Shown in pieces: positions 1 to 11,602 of a stretch of DNA of 64,000 nt. The notes beneath the pieces were generated by a model that saw only the letters and a program-made list of their open reading frames with translations, had not been told where the DNA came from and did not search any database. How positions within the stretch are numbered: position 1 is the stretch's first letter; each line of letters opens with the position of its first letter. The DNA lies in assembly GCA_947846985.1 (NCBI GenBank), contig CANTUZ010000006.1, positions 45,863,707-45,927,706 on the forward strand, in the 5' to 3' direction. The position numbers and the translations under genes were made by a program. The DNA is from Fratercula arctica. Its lineage: Eukaryota > Chordata > Aves > Charadriiformes > Alcidae.

Positions 1-1523
1 AGCTAATTACCTAGGGGAGAGCACAAACTGTGATGAAATAGAAAGTCTTGCTATATACATCTTCATTACAATAATCTCATACATATGTGCTCCGAACTTA
101 GAAAACATTAAAATCTGAAATGCAAATCGCAGAGCAGTTGGCACTGATATTTTCCCCCCCCCCTTTTCAATTCATTAAAAAGATTTCTCATCCTGCGCTA
201 TGAAAGCTCCTGGGAAGACAGCAGGCTCGCTCCTTTGGAGTCATCAGCAGGGGTGAAGCAGGGCAGCACCACAAATACCCCCCCCACGCCAACTGCGATT
301 TGTGAGACACGTCTAACAGAAGCTGCTCGGTGGTTAGGTAGATCTTCCTTATTTCTCTTGGATAACCGACACCTTGAGTAATAAATCACCAGCCCCTGGA
401 AAGTGAAATTCAAGGAGACTGAGAAGCCAGCAGCTGTACTTTAGAATTCATCAGTAAGATCAGATTTATAAGTTAGGAGCTATTTCATTTAAAATCCACT
501 GTGATTGTCTCTTTTCTGTGTGGACATTAACTCGCTCAAAGATGACCAACTCCTGCTATGGTTTGCTGTAAACTTACATCCGAGTCACATCTGACCACCT
601 CGCTTCAATCCAAAGTCAAGAAAGCATCTTGCAATGCATCAGAAAGGGTCATTTCTAATTGTACTATTGCAGCTATATCCCTATTCTTATAAAATAAAAC
701 TGTCAGGCACTTGATAACTTCAGAGGCATCACAGTGAGCCTCCCGCACGGCAGCCCACGACTGAGCCACTGTTTGTGTACGATGCTTCGTGCTCGCTCAG
801 TATCATTTCATCTCACTGTCTCTTGCTAAAATAATTCCGGAATTTTTCCTGGAAGCAAATGCATACTCCCTTCCAAACTCTTTTCACGGAAGTTTCTCAC
901 CATTTCTCTGAATTTTTTAAAAGACAACTTTAAGAGTTGTATTTCTTCGTAATGCAACGCGAACCTAAGAAAATACCCTGGGTTTTGCAGCCAATGCGTA
1001 CGACTGAACTGGAGAAAACTTATGGCATAGACTAATGTTAGATCCTAAGGCTTATGGCCATAAATATAATGCTAGCCCATTGGTCAAAATGATCAGAAAT
1101 TTTTCGTATGCTTGTAAAAAAATGTCATTGACGTGAGGCAGTGTGACGCTGCCCTGCAGAAGGTCTTATGGAATTACTTAAACCTATTTGAGAAGCAATA
1201 TACTCCATACGTACCACATGACAAGGACTGCTTCTGCCCTTAAAAACAGCTCAAGCAGAGCAAAAACTAAACTCTGAGGATAAGAAAATTTCCTTTTAAC
1301 ACAAATGTTGGCATTTTTTTATGCATTCTAAGTTCTCTGCTGATTATTGAAGGATACTGGGAGGGTACGGGTTGCTCAGAACGGAAAGGAAGGGGAAAAA
1401 AGGAAAGAGATTATCTCATTTATTCTCAAAACTATGCTGGTAAAGTTAAAGGGAAAAACAGAGCAGGGGAGCTATCATGGCTCACCACAGATCATGAATT
1501 TCAGAAGGTTTCGTACATACGTG

Positions 1524-1552
1524 CATATATATATATATAATATATATATATA
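1524..1552. repeat. AT dinucleotide microsatellite
   Basis: Alternating A and T with one phase break in the middle (ATATAATATAT) makes a self-complementary tract. Confidence 0.9.
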
Positions 1553-2830
1553 GTGTTTTATGAGCAACTAGCAGAATCAAGAGCACTGAACAGTAGAATC
1601 ATACAAAAATGAAAGGACAAACATTTTTGAAAAAGTTAAAAAAATTTAAATTTAAAAAAATCCAAGTCACACTACAACGAGAAGCAACTTGTCAGAGTTA
1701 AAGATAGTAAGAAATCATTCTGTAAATGCATTAGGAATAAGAGGAAAACCAGGGGAAAATATTGTTTGGTTACAGAGAGTGTAATATTTTGGCAATGCTA
1801 AGGCGGCCAACGTGTTCAATGCGTTATTTAATTAGTCTTATTAAAGATGTCAAGCAGGTGATTAGCATCAATGACAGAAGGGTAAGAGCTCTCCCTGAAA
1901 TAGGTCAAGTCATAATCGGACAAGACAGATATTTTCAAAGTCTGACCAGCAAACCTCAAAATCTTAACAATTCTAATTGAGGAATCATGGGGAAAAAAGC
2001 ACAATAGCAGGAAACTTTAAAAGGCAATTGTTTTCCCTGTCTGCTAGAAGAGGGAGGAAATAGATGAGGAATGAAAAACAAGACAGCACTACTTCCATCC
2101 CAGAAAAAAAAAAATAATCAGGAATAATATAATCATATTACTGGTAAGCAGGAAAGGGTAAGAAGAGGTGAGCAGTGGCCACCACTCACTCATCAAGAAC
2201 AAAGCGTATCTCATTTCCTTTCACAGCAACATCGCGGAAAGCAGCAGTTAATTTCATATATCTTGATTTTAGGCAGACATTCTCCTAATTAGTTGTCAAG
2301 ATGAAACTGTTATAGGAGAGAGGCAAAGCAGGTGGAGAGCTGTCGTGATTTACTGCCCGAGCGGGAGGTCGTGCCACGTCCCCGTGTGCCAGCAGGTGGG
2401 CAGAGGTCTGGCTCCCTGCGGGGACTTCATTTACCGGCCGGATGATGGAAGGGATCTGCTGACATGGAACTGGGAGGCACTACCAGCCAGCGGAGAGAGA
2501 AATCATCATAATTTTAGCTGTTATTCTCTTACAAAACCCAGCAGTTAGTGATACGTTTACACATCTGCGAGACTTGTGAGGTAGTAGAACTGGTAAGGCT
2601 TCCGTTGCAACACCAGCCCAGTGCTGGAGGGAGGTCCAGAGAAGATGCGGATCAAGGAGAGCAAGGAGGCATAGGTGCGTGATTATTTTAGCACAGAGAG
2701 GACTGGGGAAAGATGTGATAACAACCTCCAGTTCCCCGAAGGCTGCTGCACTGTGAGAAGGGGAATCACCTGTTGCCTGGGACCATGGGGGGACAGGCAA
2801 GCATCGGGAGCCCTCGAATTGCAGGAAGGA

Positions 2831-2899
2831 AGATCTAGTTAGACACCAGATCTAGTTAGACACCAGAAAAAGCTTTTCAAAAGCTTTTCAAAAGCTTTT
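2831..2899. repeat. Short tandem repeats with palindromic AAAAGCTTTT units
   Basis: Two copies of AGATCTAGTTAGACACC (2831-2847, 2848-2864) are followed at once by three copies of the palindrome AAAAGCTTTT at 2868, 2879 and 2890, spaced 11 bp apart, and then a T run. Confidence 0.9.
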
Positions 2900-3607
2900 T
2901 CCTTTTTTTTTTTTCATTAGGAGAACATAGGTCTAGAATAAATTATTTGAGGAATTAATGGAGATTCCATTGCCAGAAGTTTTTAATGTGTTAGAACAAT
3001 TCTTAATGGCACAGGACTGCCTCCAGGGACGCCCATTCTCCTCTGTGGCCGGCGGCTGGCAGGCAAAGGCCTATGATCAGCTCACCCAAGGTAATTTAAA
3101 CAGGGACTGTGAGAGAACTTCATATCTGGCGTTAAAGAAATGGGAAAAAACAATTAAAAAAAGAAAATCTAAGAGGACTGACACCGAGAAATGTAAGCGC
3201 TGTTGCTGACGGTGTCACAATTGTCAGATAAAAGGCACAACAGACCCAGAAAACACGGCTGTACCCCAATGAGAGAAAAGTCAGAAAGGTGGGAAAATTG
3301 GTTTAGGACTGGAGAGTTATGATTACAGCTCCAGACAACTTCTAGAAACTAAACAATAAAGTTTCATTATTAGTTTTGCACGATTTGATTACCAAAGCAG
3401 AAAAATTCAAGGTTTACTTGACCTAACAAACGCTTCATATCAGAGCCACCAGCCCACTTACTTCTGCGAAGGCTTATCCCATGGCCAGGGTGGGAGCAGT
3501 TCAGGAACGGTGAAGGTAGCATTGAATTTAGCATTAAATTCTACGCCTCACTTCCAAGCTTTTCAAAAGACCAGTTTTCTGTATGAGAGGTTGTAAGAGG
3601 TTTCCCT

Positions 3608-3625
3608 CCCCCCCCCCCCCCCCCC
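3608..3625 (+). repeat. Poly-C tract (18 C)
   Basis: An uninterrupted run of C preceded by a pyrimidine-rich TTTCCCT. Confidence 0.9.
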
Positions 3626-5160
3626 AGCTTTTGAAACGATTTCTAATAGGTATTTTTATTAATACATTTGTTGGCAATTGCAAACAATTTGCAGTGTACA
3701 GCTGCGTAGTTAAATCTTGCCTTTTAAACCAGGCAGACAGTATCTTAACTGAATAACTCAGTTTTTGCGGTATGTGCTGGTGGAAACGGAGCACATCATT
3801 GCCCAGCTCTGGCTGACCCTCAGCACTGCTCCAGGATGGTAAGAAGGGAACCTTTATAGAATACGATGCTGTATTTATCCACGGCAAACTCAGTAGCTGT
3901 ACTTACTGGCAGACAGACACTGCCCAGTTCGAGGAAGTCAACATCTAAAAATGAATAAGATGACAACTAAACAGCAGAGGGGAAAATAAAACACAGGGCA
4001 GGGGCTATCAAAGGGCCATACACCAATATAAGTGAAGATACACGTTTACAGCCCAGAAAATGCATGTTTCACAGGTACCTGCCATAGACGTACTTATAAT
4101 CTTCACATCCAAGCATGGCTCCAGATACTAAAAAGCAAACCTAGCTTTAGTAATAAAAAACACAAGCCACAGGGCAAGAAATTAAGTATAAATCTAGACA
4201 CTAACTACCCCAAATATCTGAGGGAAATAAATCTGTAATCTAGATCACATCCATTTATAGACGTGAGACAGAAAGGCTCTGTGGAAGAGGCTGATTCATC
4301 TAAATAGTCTAGCAGACTTGTATTTTAAGCTTTTCTGAGATGATTCTGTTCTCCTTCACACGGGTATTCTATTATTACAAGCTTTCTTGAAAAAATTGTT
4401 TCATTTCAGAAAAAATGAATTAAAAAGGCAACTTTTCATGTCAAACCCATGATGCTTATTGCAGCCAGAATTAGCTGTGGTACTTACGCATCTATTCCCA
4501 AACCTCCGTGGAGCAGCATCTTACCTTGTTCCTCTGAGCCTCCCCAGTAGTTATGTGAAACGTTGTATGCAGAAATAAGAGAGACTGATAAGTTGTATGC
4601 AGCAAGCAAAAAGATTTCTAACAAACAATAACCACCATTTTTTCCCAATTTCAAAGAGGGAATTTTTCAAAATTTAAATTCAGGCTTAATTTTACAAGGG
4701 AATCCACTTGATAAAAAGCCCAGACTCTCTGAGCAGCGAGTTTCCATTTGGCCAGGGCAAGATTTTTTTCCATGAGCGTTGTACACAGCGATATTTTAGA
4801 ATCCCAAAGGAAAAAAATAGCCTTTCTCCTGTTCACGGGTATCAACTTCTCCATTACTCCTACTTTAAACATGGCAAATATTTAGTAAGAGGGCCAAAGA
4901 AGCATTTAATCTACAAAGATTGAGATAAGGAACTGTCACTCAGCCGAGCGGTGACACAGGTCTCCACGCCAGGGGCTGCTCAGCGCTGCCGCGTTGGTAT
5001 CACCTTCTCGGCAGCGTTTTGTGTCACAAATTACTGTCTGTGTTTGGGTATTTAACTTGTCAGTGTTACATCAGAACAAACTGATCATCCAAATTCAGGC
5101 ATACTAACTAACTTTTGAATATCACTACCAAAAAATCCTTATAGATGTTTTTGTCCCCAA

Positions 5161-5648
5161 AATCATAGAATGGTTAGGGTTGGAAGGGACCTTAAAGATT
5201 ATCTAGTTCTAACCCCCCTGCCCTGGGCAGGGACACCTCCCACTAGATCAGGTTGCTCAGAGCCCCATCCAGCCTGGCCTTAAAAACTTCCAGGGATGGG
5301 GCTTCCACCACCTCTCTGGGCAACCTGTTCCAGTGTCTCACCACCCTCAAGGTGAAGAACTTCTTCCTAACGCCCAGTCTGAATCGACCCATCTCTAGTT
5401 TTAATCCATTCCCTCTAGTCCTACCATTACCCGACATCCTAAAAAGCCCCTCACCAGCTTTCCTGTAGGCCCCCTTAAGGTACTGGTAGGCCACTGTAAG
5501 GTCTCCTCAGAGCCTTCTTTTCTCCAGAATGAACAACCCCAACTCTCTCAGTCTGTCCTCATAGGAGAGGTGCTCCAGCCCTCGGACCATCCTTGTGGCC
5601 CTTCTCTGGACACATTCCAGCACATCCATATCTTTCTTGTAGTAGGAA
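5161..5648 (-). mobile_element. CR1 LINE, 5'-truncated, minus orientation
   Basis: The left end reads AATCATAGAATGGTTAGGGT, the reverse complement of a CR1 3' terminus, followed by TGGAAGGGACCTTAAAGATT. The minus-strand frame at 5494-5243 encodes the CR1 ORF2 C-terminus (ending ...APSLEVFKARLDGALSNLI). The 5' end is truncated near 5648, as is usual for CR1. The frame is open only over this tail, so the copy is not functional. Confidence 0.93.
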
Positions 5649-8600
5649 GAAATAAAAGCATCCAGTGCTGCTCCGTCTTAGTCATCCTTTCCTTTGGATT
5701 CTGATTTTGTGGCTCACGGAGCCTTCAATTTCAACAGCTAAACTGAAAACATACGTACCTTAAAAACAACGTTCCTCTTGCTATGTAACACTTTGCTAAT
5801 AACAAAATTAATTTCATACTTAATATTCCAAATCCCTTTGAAGTCTTAAACAGAAAACATCCAGGAATTGGTCCATTGCCCAGGGAACCTCTGCTACTGC
5901 CACAATAAATGCATGCGTGTGTTTTAGAGCATTAGGGTAGTAAAGGAAGAACTCTTAGTCAATTATAAATGGAAGAGGACTTGCACTGGCAAAATACAAC
6001 AGTCATGAAATCCAGGCAGGATACCAAGCTGAAGATTCAGCTTTTTCAGTAACTTCTCCAGCCCACGCAGGAGGTGAGGCTGAGCTACCAGAGCTGAAGT
6101 CATTCCCTTCAGAAGCTCATTTACCCCAACATCAAGACCAAGTCCCGTTCTCCTCCTTATCTGCTCAAACAGTGACTTAGGCCGCAGACATGTTCCTATA
6201 AGGACTCCCAGAAGGTTCCTGTTACCTCTTCTGGCTCTAAGCCCACACCACTGTTTTTCTGTTAGGCGTGATGCATCTATACTGAGCTAGAGACACACAA
6301 TTTTCCGCTTACGTGCTGGCAAGTGACATTTTGATTCAGCTTCCCGAGACAGGAAAAAACTCTCAAATACCGATCTCGCCTTCAGAGCCTGGTCGAAACA
6401 CAAACAACACTTGAAGATGATAGATTTCAAGCGCATCAAAAGCTATTTAGGAAAGACAATTCAGCCTACAATTTACCATCATAAGCTCCAATGATTCTTA
6501 AAAGCTGTTTTAGTGCTGAGTGATGGCTGACAAAAAAATTGTAAAGGAATAATTGCGAACCATACAGGCTCCTAAGAAGAGATTGCATTAGCATCCCCAT
6601 TAATGACACAGCAAAGTAACTTCCTGTAAACAGACTTTAAAATAATCTTAACTACTCTTAAAGCTTTAGGAGATGTATTTAGGAAACATTCGTTTCTTTA
6701 ACCTGCGAACGCTCTGTCCCGAGGGATTCTGAATTGTGCTTTCAGACAGGTGGGCACACATAGATAGATGGCTTTGACTGCAAACTAGATCACTGGCTGC
6801 TTTTCTTTGAGTTTTGGGGTTTTTTTTCCTTTTTCTTTTTCAATCGGATTGTAGCGCTGCTGCCATGCTATAAACATTCATTTGCACCAAACAAAGTGAT
6901 GAAAAGAAGTCACGATACCCCCTATCAGAACACAATACGCTCCAAGGTTCGCATCTCAAGCAGTAAATGAAAGATGCTGTTTGGGCTGAGCCCTAGAAAA
7001 TGTTATCAGAGGCGTTCCCCCGAATAGCAACCACGGCTCTTCATTGAGATGCAGGTAGCGCTTCCATACCGAAGACTGCAGTGCATCATTAAAGTACTGT
7101 GAAGACAAACAACACTCACGCTGCATACCAAGTGGTATTACATTTAACTGAATCATTTTAGTGTGAATACATCCAGGTCTGCCACTGTGAGCCACTCGTG
7201 TAAAACGTGCTGGCAGAAATGGATCGGCACTAATTACGTTTCATGCGTATTTCAGAATTAACCTCAGGGATGCGGAAAGGTGGCAATAAAGAGGAATTTT
7301 ATAACCAAGTTCATTCAGAAGTGGCAGCCACATGAAGACTAGCTTTCCTCAGAGATAACCCTAGAACATCTCAGATGAGGAGGTTTATTTCCATTACGGT
7401 TGTTTCACTGAGGCACAGGACACGTGAAGATTTTGTGTCTCTTCAAAACACCGAACCTTTATCAGAAACTAAATCGCTTTCAAATATGAAAGGTGGGAGC
7501 ACTTCGGCTAGCATGCCAGTCCCACTGGAATTTAGGAGAAGCAGACTACTCGTATTTCTCTCCAGGGAGCGTCACAAAACATCACAATTAGGCTACATCA
7601 GTATGAGATGATTTCCTCTCCAAGGTAAAGGGTTGTTTCTTTGCATCCCTCTGAACTTTTGGAAACCTATTCCAAGGACACACTTTCAAGTTTTTTTATC
7701 AGGGAAATGCAGAAAGGTCGTTTTGCCTTTTTCCTTTACCTGCCTCAAGACCGAATTGCTCAGACACGACTAACAGCTTCCCCACTGCCTCTGACCCTTC
7801 TTCTAGTTTCCTGCTCCATTTCCAGTATCATCAGTTCATTATTAAATGAGATAAAGGGGCACCTCCGAGCTTCATTAAAATAGAGAGAAGAATGGGATTT
7901 CAGATCTCTGGGAACAAGCCAGCAATCTTCTGGATGCACAGCTGATGCCAAATGCCCCAGATCCTCAACACCTGTGAACATAATAGAGAAATCCCCAATT
8001 ATCTCCAGTTTTCACTTCAGAATGGGATTCAGCAATGAATAGCTCACCCTGCAGAAGGTCTGCCTTGCTTATTATTTTCCTCATTTGCCGCTAAACACAT
8101 TTTGGTTTGCCTTATAAAGAGTTGTTGCCCACCATTTTCCATTATTACTTGTTTTGTATCAATAGCCAGGGCCCCGTTGTACTATTATTCACTGCAGGAA
8201 TACACAATATATTTCACTGATAGCCTGTTCCTACTCTGGCATGTTATATTTTGTGGCTTTCATACCCCTTTACAAAAGATTTTACATTTGCCGAGCTTCA
8301 GAGAGGTTTGTGACCTGCGGTACGGGTGGTGGTGAGACCGAAACCGAAACACCCGGCGCAGAGGTGCCTGCAATTGCAGGGGGATCAGCTCGGTGATCCT
8401 CGTTAGCCCTTCTAGTCATCTATTCTTAAGACACAGTCTTTGTCTGGACGGGCTTACCTACTGCATGTTCAAAAGGTGGGGGAAAAAAAGAGCAAACAGG
8501 TGATTTAGGCAAGGTCACAAAGTAGATAAAGAGCACGGTTTGCGATCAGTCCTGTTTCTGATCTCAGTACAATGTCTCAGCTAATGAATCACGCTCGTTT

Positions 8601-10837
8601 TCTTCTCCGCAGTTCGTGCCTTTCTCATTTGATGTGTCTGCATTGAAACGTATTTGTTTTATAATCAGGCAAAAGAGAGGAAGCAAAGCCATTATGCCTA
8701 AAATCCCTTGTTCTTGCATACAGAAAGAAGTTAGAGTTATTGGAGAAGAGTTGAAGCATCAGCACTGGCAGACCTACGTTTTGCAAAGGGTCTCCAAAGA
8801 CCTGGAAATATTATACATGAGCTTTGCAGCCACTAAGGCCGGTTGGGAAGCGATAGGGCAAGAATCTCCTGTGGAATCGTACAGGGGCTGATGCGAGAGA
8901 CCAGCGGCTGAGACAGAAATATCATGGTCTGTTGTGCACATAAATGAACAGGCGATTTCTAAACCAATATTTACTTGGGATGTTGTAAAGGGCTTTTAAT
9001 AAGTCTCTGGCAGTAACTGCTACAGATCATCGGAAATTGCCTGTTCTGCAGGAACGACGGGGGGGTCCATTCTTTGTGGCATTCCCGAAAACACCCAGCC
9101 GCAAGATACCAATAACTAAATGCAGATAAGTAATTGACGTGCAGGCTCCTTCAAACAGGGGTTTTCCCATACATTTGCCCTATATCCCTTTCTGCAAGAG
9201 GCCATCCAGAAAAGGCAGAGGTTTTAGTTAATGAACTATCCCATTTCTCAGAAAATGAGTGGATGACGTCCTTAATATATTATCTTGAAATCTAAACGCT
9301 TATTATAATGGTAATCCTACATAATGTTTTTTTTTTTCTTTTAATTCCATCTTCAGTTACCTGAAATTTCAACAAACTTATTTTCCAAACTGAACCTTCT
9401 CTTTTTGCAAGCTGATTTCTTTTTAAATCACAGCCACCATTTAACTGATGCAATAATTCACTCTGATGAGTAATATGCATACAGGTAAAAAAATATTGGT
9501 ACAATACACGATCATAGCCGCCATAATAAATCATGGTAAATTAGTAGAGTGAATTCATTTTAAAGTTTTTAACATAATAATTAAGATGAGTTGAGAGTAG
9601 AAAACAAGAACATAAACTCGTTGGGCAATACCGAAACACATAGCTGTAAATGAGACTCACTGTCTCGCCACACCAGCACCAGTACATTAATAACACTGGT
9701 TGCACTTTAAATAAAGGCATTTAATGAAGAACTATATGCAACTATGAAAAAAATAATAATTCAAGGAATTGATCTATACAGAACTAGACGTGTAATTAAG
9801 AAAGATACTAAACTTCACCTGCAGGCTGATAGCAAGACTATTAAAGAAGCTCCCCACATCACAGTGAGTTGCATTTAGCTTGAATAAGTCCCAGAGATGC
9901 TGGATCCTGCAGGTCCCAAGTACTCATGCTTCAATTCCAGACTGCTCAAGTGTGTTTCTGGAGACCTGCCAGGGTTCTTAGCACATATTGGATATGACTC
10001 TATAGAGAGCAAGGACATATACTTGACAACCGTCGCGCTGGCTAACGTTAATCCTGCAAGGTATTGAGTGGCATCAACCTTTACGGGCTCAAAGTTGTAG
10101 GAGATCCATTGGTTTAGAAGAGACCGAGAAAGAAATCCACTGTGGTGAAAGACAGTGCACCGCTCTGTGGTATATATGGCTTATATAGATAGGATCCCTA
10201 TACAAAGGGTGAATGCTGGCAACTGACTTGGGCACCACTACTCCTAAACCACTCTTCTTTCTTTCTAAACACAGTTCTGAAGTGCTTTCTCATAAATGAC
10301 CTCAATTTTGCCCATGCCATGAGGCTGGTTACTCCTCACCCAGCAAAGCAAACCTGGTATCTAATGTTTACAATATACGCTAATTCTTGTTCCACGAACA
10401 CACAGTTCCTCTACAGCATGATGGCATCAAAATGCACAACTACCTGAGAAATCCCCATTTTTTTCTAGTTAAAACCCAAACGCATTTCTAATTTTTGCTC
10501 TGCAGTCCGTACGGAAAGACAGATGAGGAAGTTTAAAAGCCTGACTGTCGCTCGAGGACGTGAATCTGCAAGGTTGTAAGTGGCATTTATGAGAAGTCGT
10601 GTTTCGCCAGCTTGGTAATTTGCAGTTTGTAACAAAGACATAAACTCGTTTCTGAGTAAATTGTATTGTAAGTCATGCTCCTCAGAGAACGGCTGACTAA
10701 AAGGTGATGTTAAAGTAATTTCCATAACATCAAACTATGCGACAAATTAAAAACTTTACAGAGGAGAAAACTGGGGAAAAAGAGCAGGCTGAGACGGAAC
10801 GAATTTCTTCATGGTAGTGCTCAAAAAAGGGGAAAAC
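5649..10837. other. Intergenic, no gene seen
   Basis: Only short chance frames were found. No repeat family or exon was recognised by eye. Confidence 0.5.
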
Positions 10838-10962
10838 TCAGATATTGCTCTGAAAACTGCAATGCTAAATCTGTTTTAAAAAGCACAGCATTAGATTTTC
10901 AGCAATTTGACCATGTCTTAGTCCATTCTTAGCAATTGTTTTTGAGGAGTGTCCAGATCCTC
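10838..10962 (-). repeat. Left arm of 125-bp inverted repeat
   Basis: The reverse complement of this arm, from GAGGATCTGGACACTCCT to GAGCAATATCTGA, matches 11478-11602 at 123 of 125 positions without gaps. The differences are one C/G and one T/A. Outside the arms similarity falls off sharply on the inner side. The repeat family was not recognised. Confidence 0.93.
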
Positions 10963-11262
10963 CGGCAGGGACACACCAGCGTAGCTGCGGGGGCCTGGGA
11001 GTTTCATTGCACAGGGATCCAGCCCCCAAGAGGAAAAACAATTCTCGCATCCTAAGTAAAGGATTAAATCTGCACGTACTCCAGCCGTCGTAACTGCTCG
11101 CTGCAATAACGTGACATTCTGAGGGGAAAGATCATTTGATCATTGCAGAAAAATAAAAAATTGCAGCTTTCCTATTAAGAGCAACTAGCTGATCAGTCAA
11201 ACAAGGAAACTAGAGCAGCGAAGAAAACAACTTGTACCTGCCAAAGCAAGACCTAACTTGAG

Positions 11263-11284
11263 GGGGGGGGGGGGCAGGGGGGGG
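11263..11284 (+). repeat. G-rich tract between inverted-repeat arms
   Basis: A run of G interrupted once by CA, lying inside the spacer of the 10.8-11.6 kb inverted repeat. It could form a G-quadruplex on the plus strand. Confidence 0.85.
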
Positions 11285-11477
11285 AAAGAAAAAGGTTCTG
11301 TCAACCTTGAAATTTCAAATCAGGACATTTATCAATGCAGTTGCACCAACTGCAGCATGGAGATGCCATCTTATTAACAATCCCTATCTGGCAGGTCTTT
11401 GCATTTTAGCATCACCGCTGTGGCTATTTTCCTTCATGGGCTGCTCCGGCGGTCTGCTCCTTGGAGAGCATTTTGCT

Positions 11478-11602
11478 GAGGATCTGGACACTCCTGAAAA
11501 ACAATTGCTAAGAATGGACTAAGACATGGTCAAATTGCTGAAAATCAAATGCTGTGCTTTTTAAAACAGATTTAGCATTGCAGTTTTCAGAGCAATATCT
11601 GA
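11478..11602 (+). repeat. Right arm of 125-bp inverted repeat
   Basis: This is the partner of the arm at 10838-10962, separated from it by 515 bp. The spacer includes a long G tract (11263-11284). A transcript crossing both arms could form a 125-bp near-perfect duplex. Confidence 0.93.

Larger units (their letters stand above)
1..5160. other. Intergenic, no gene seen
   Basis: AT-rich sequence with simple repeats. A moderately GC-richer patch at about 2340-2800 carries open frames on both strands that resemble no known family. No exon of a neighbouring gene was recognised. Confidence 0.5.

Noticed and set aside
2480..2800. 106-codon minus-strand frame in a GC-richer patch
   Set aside because: No family resemblance and no splice context; GC content explains the lack of stops.
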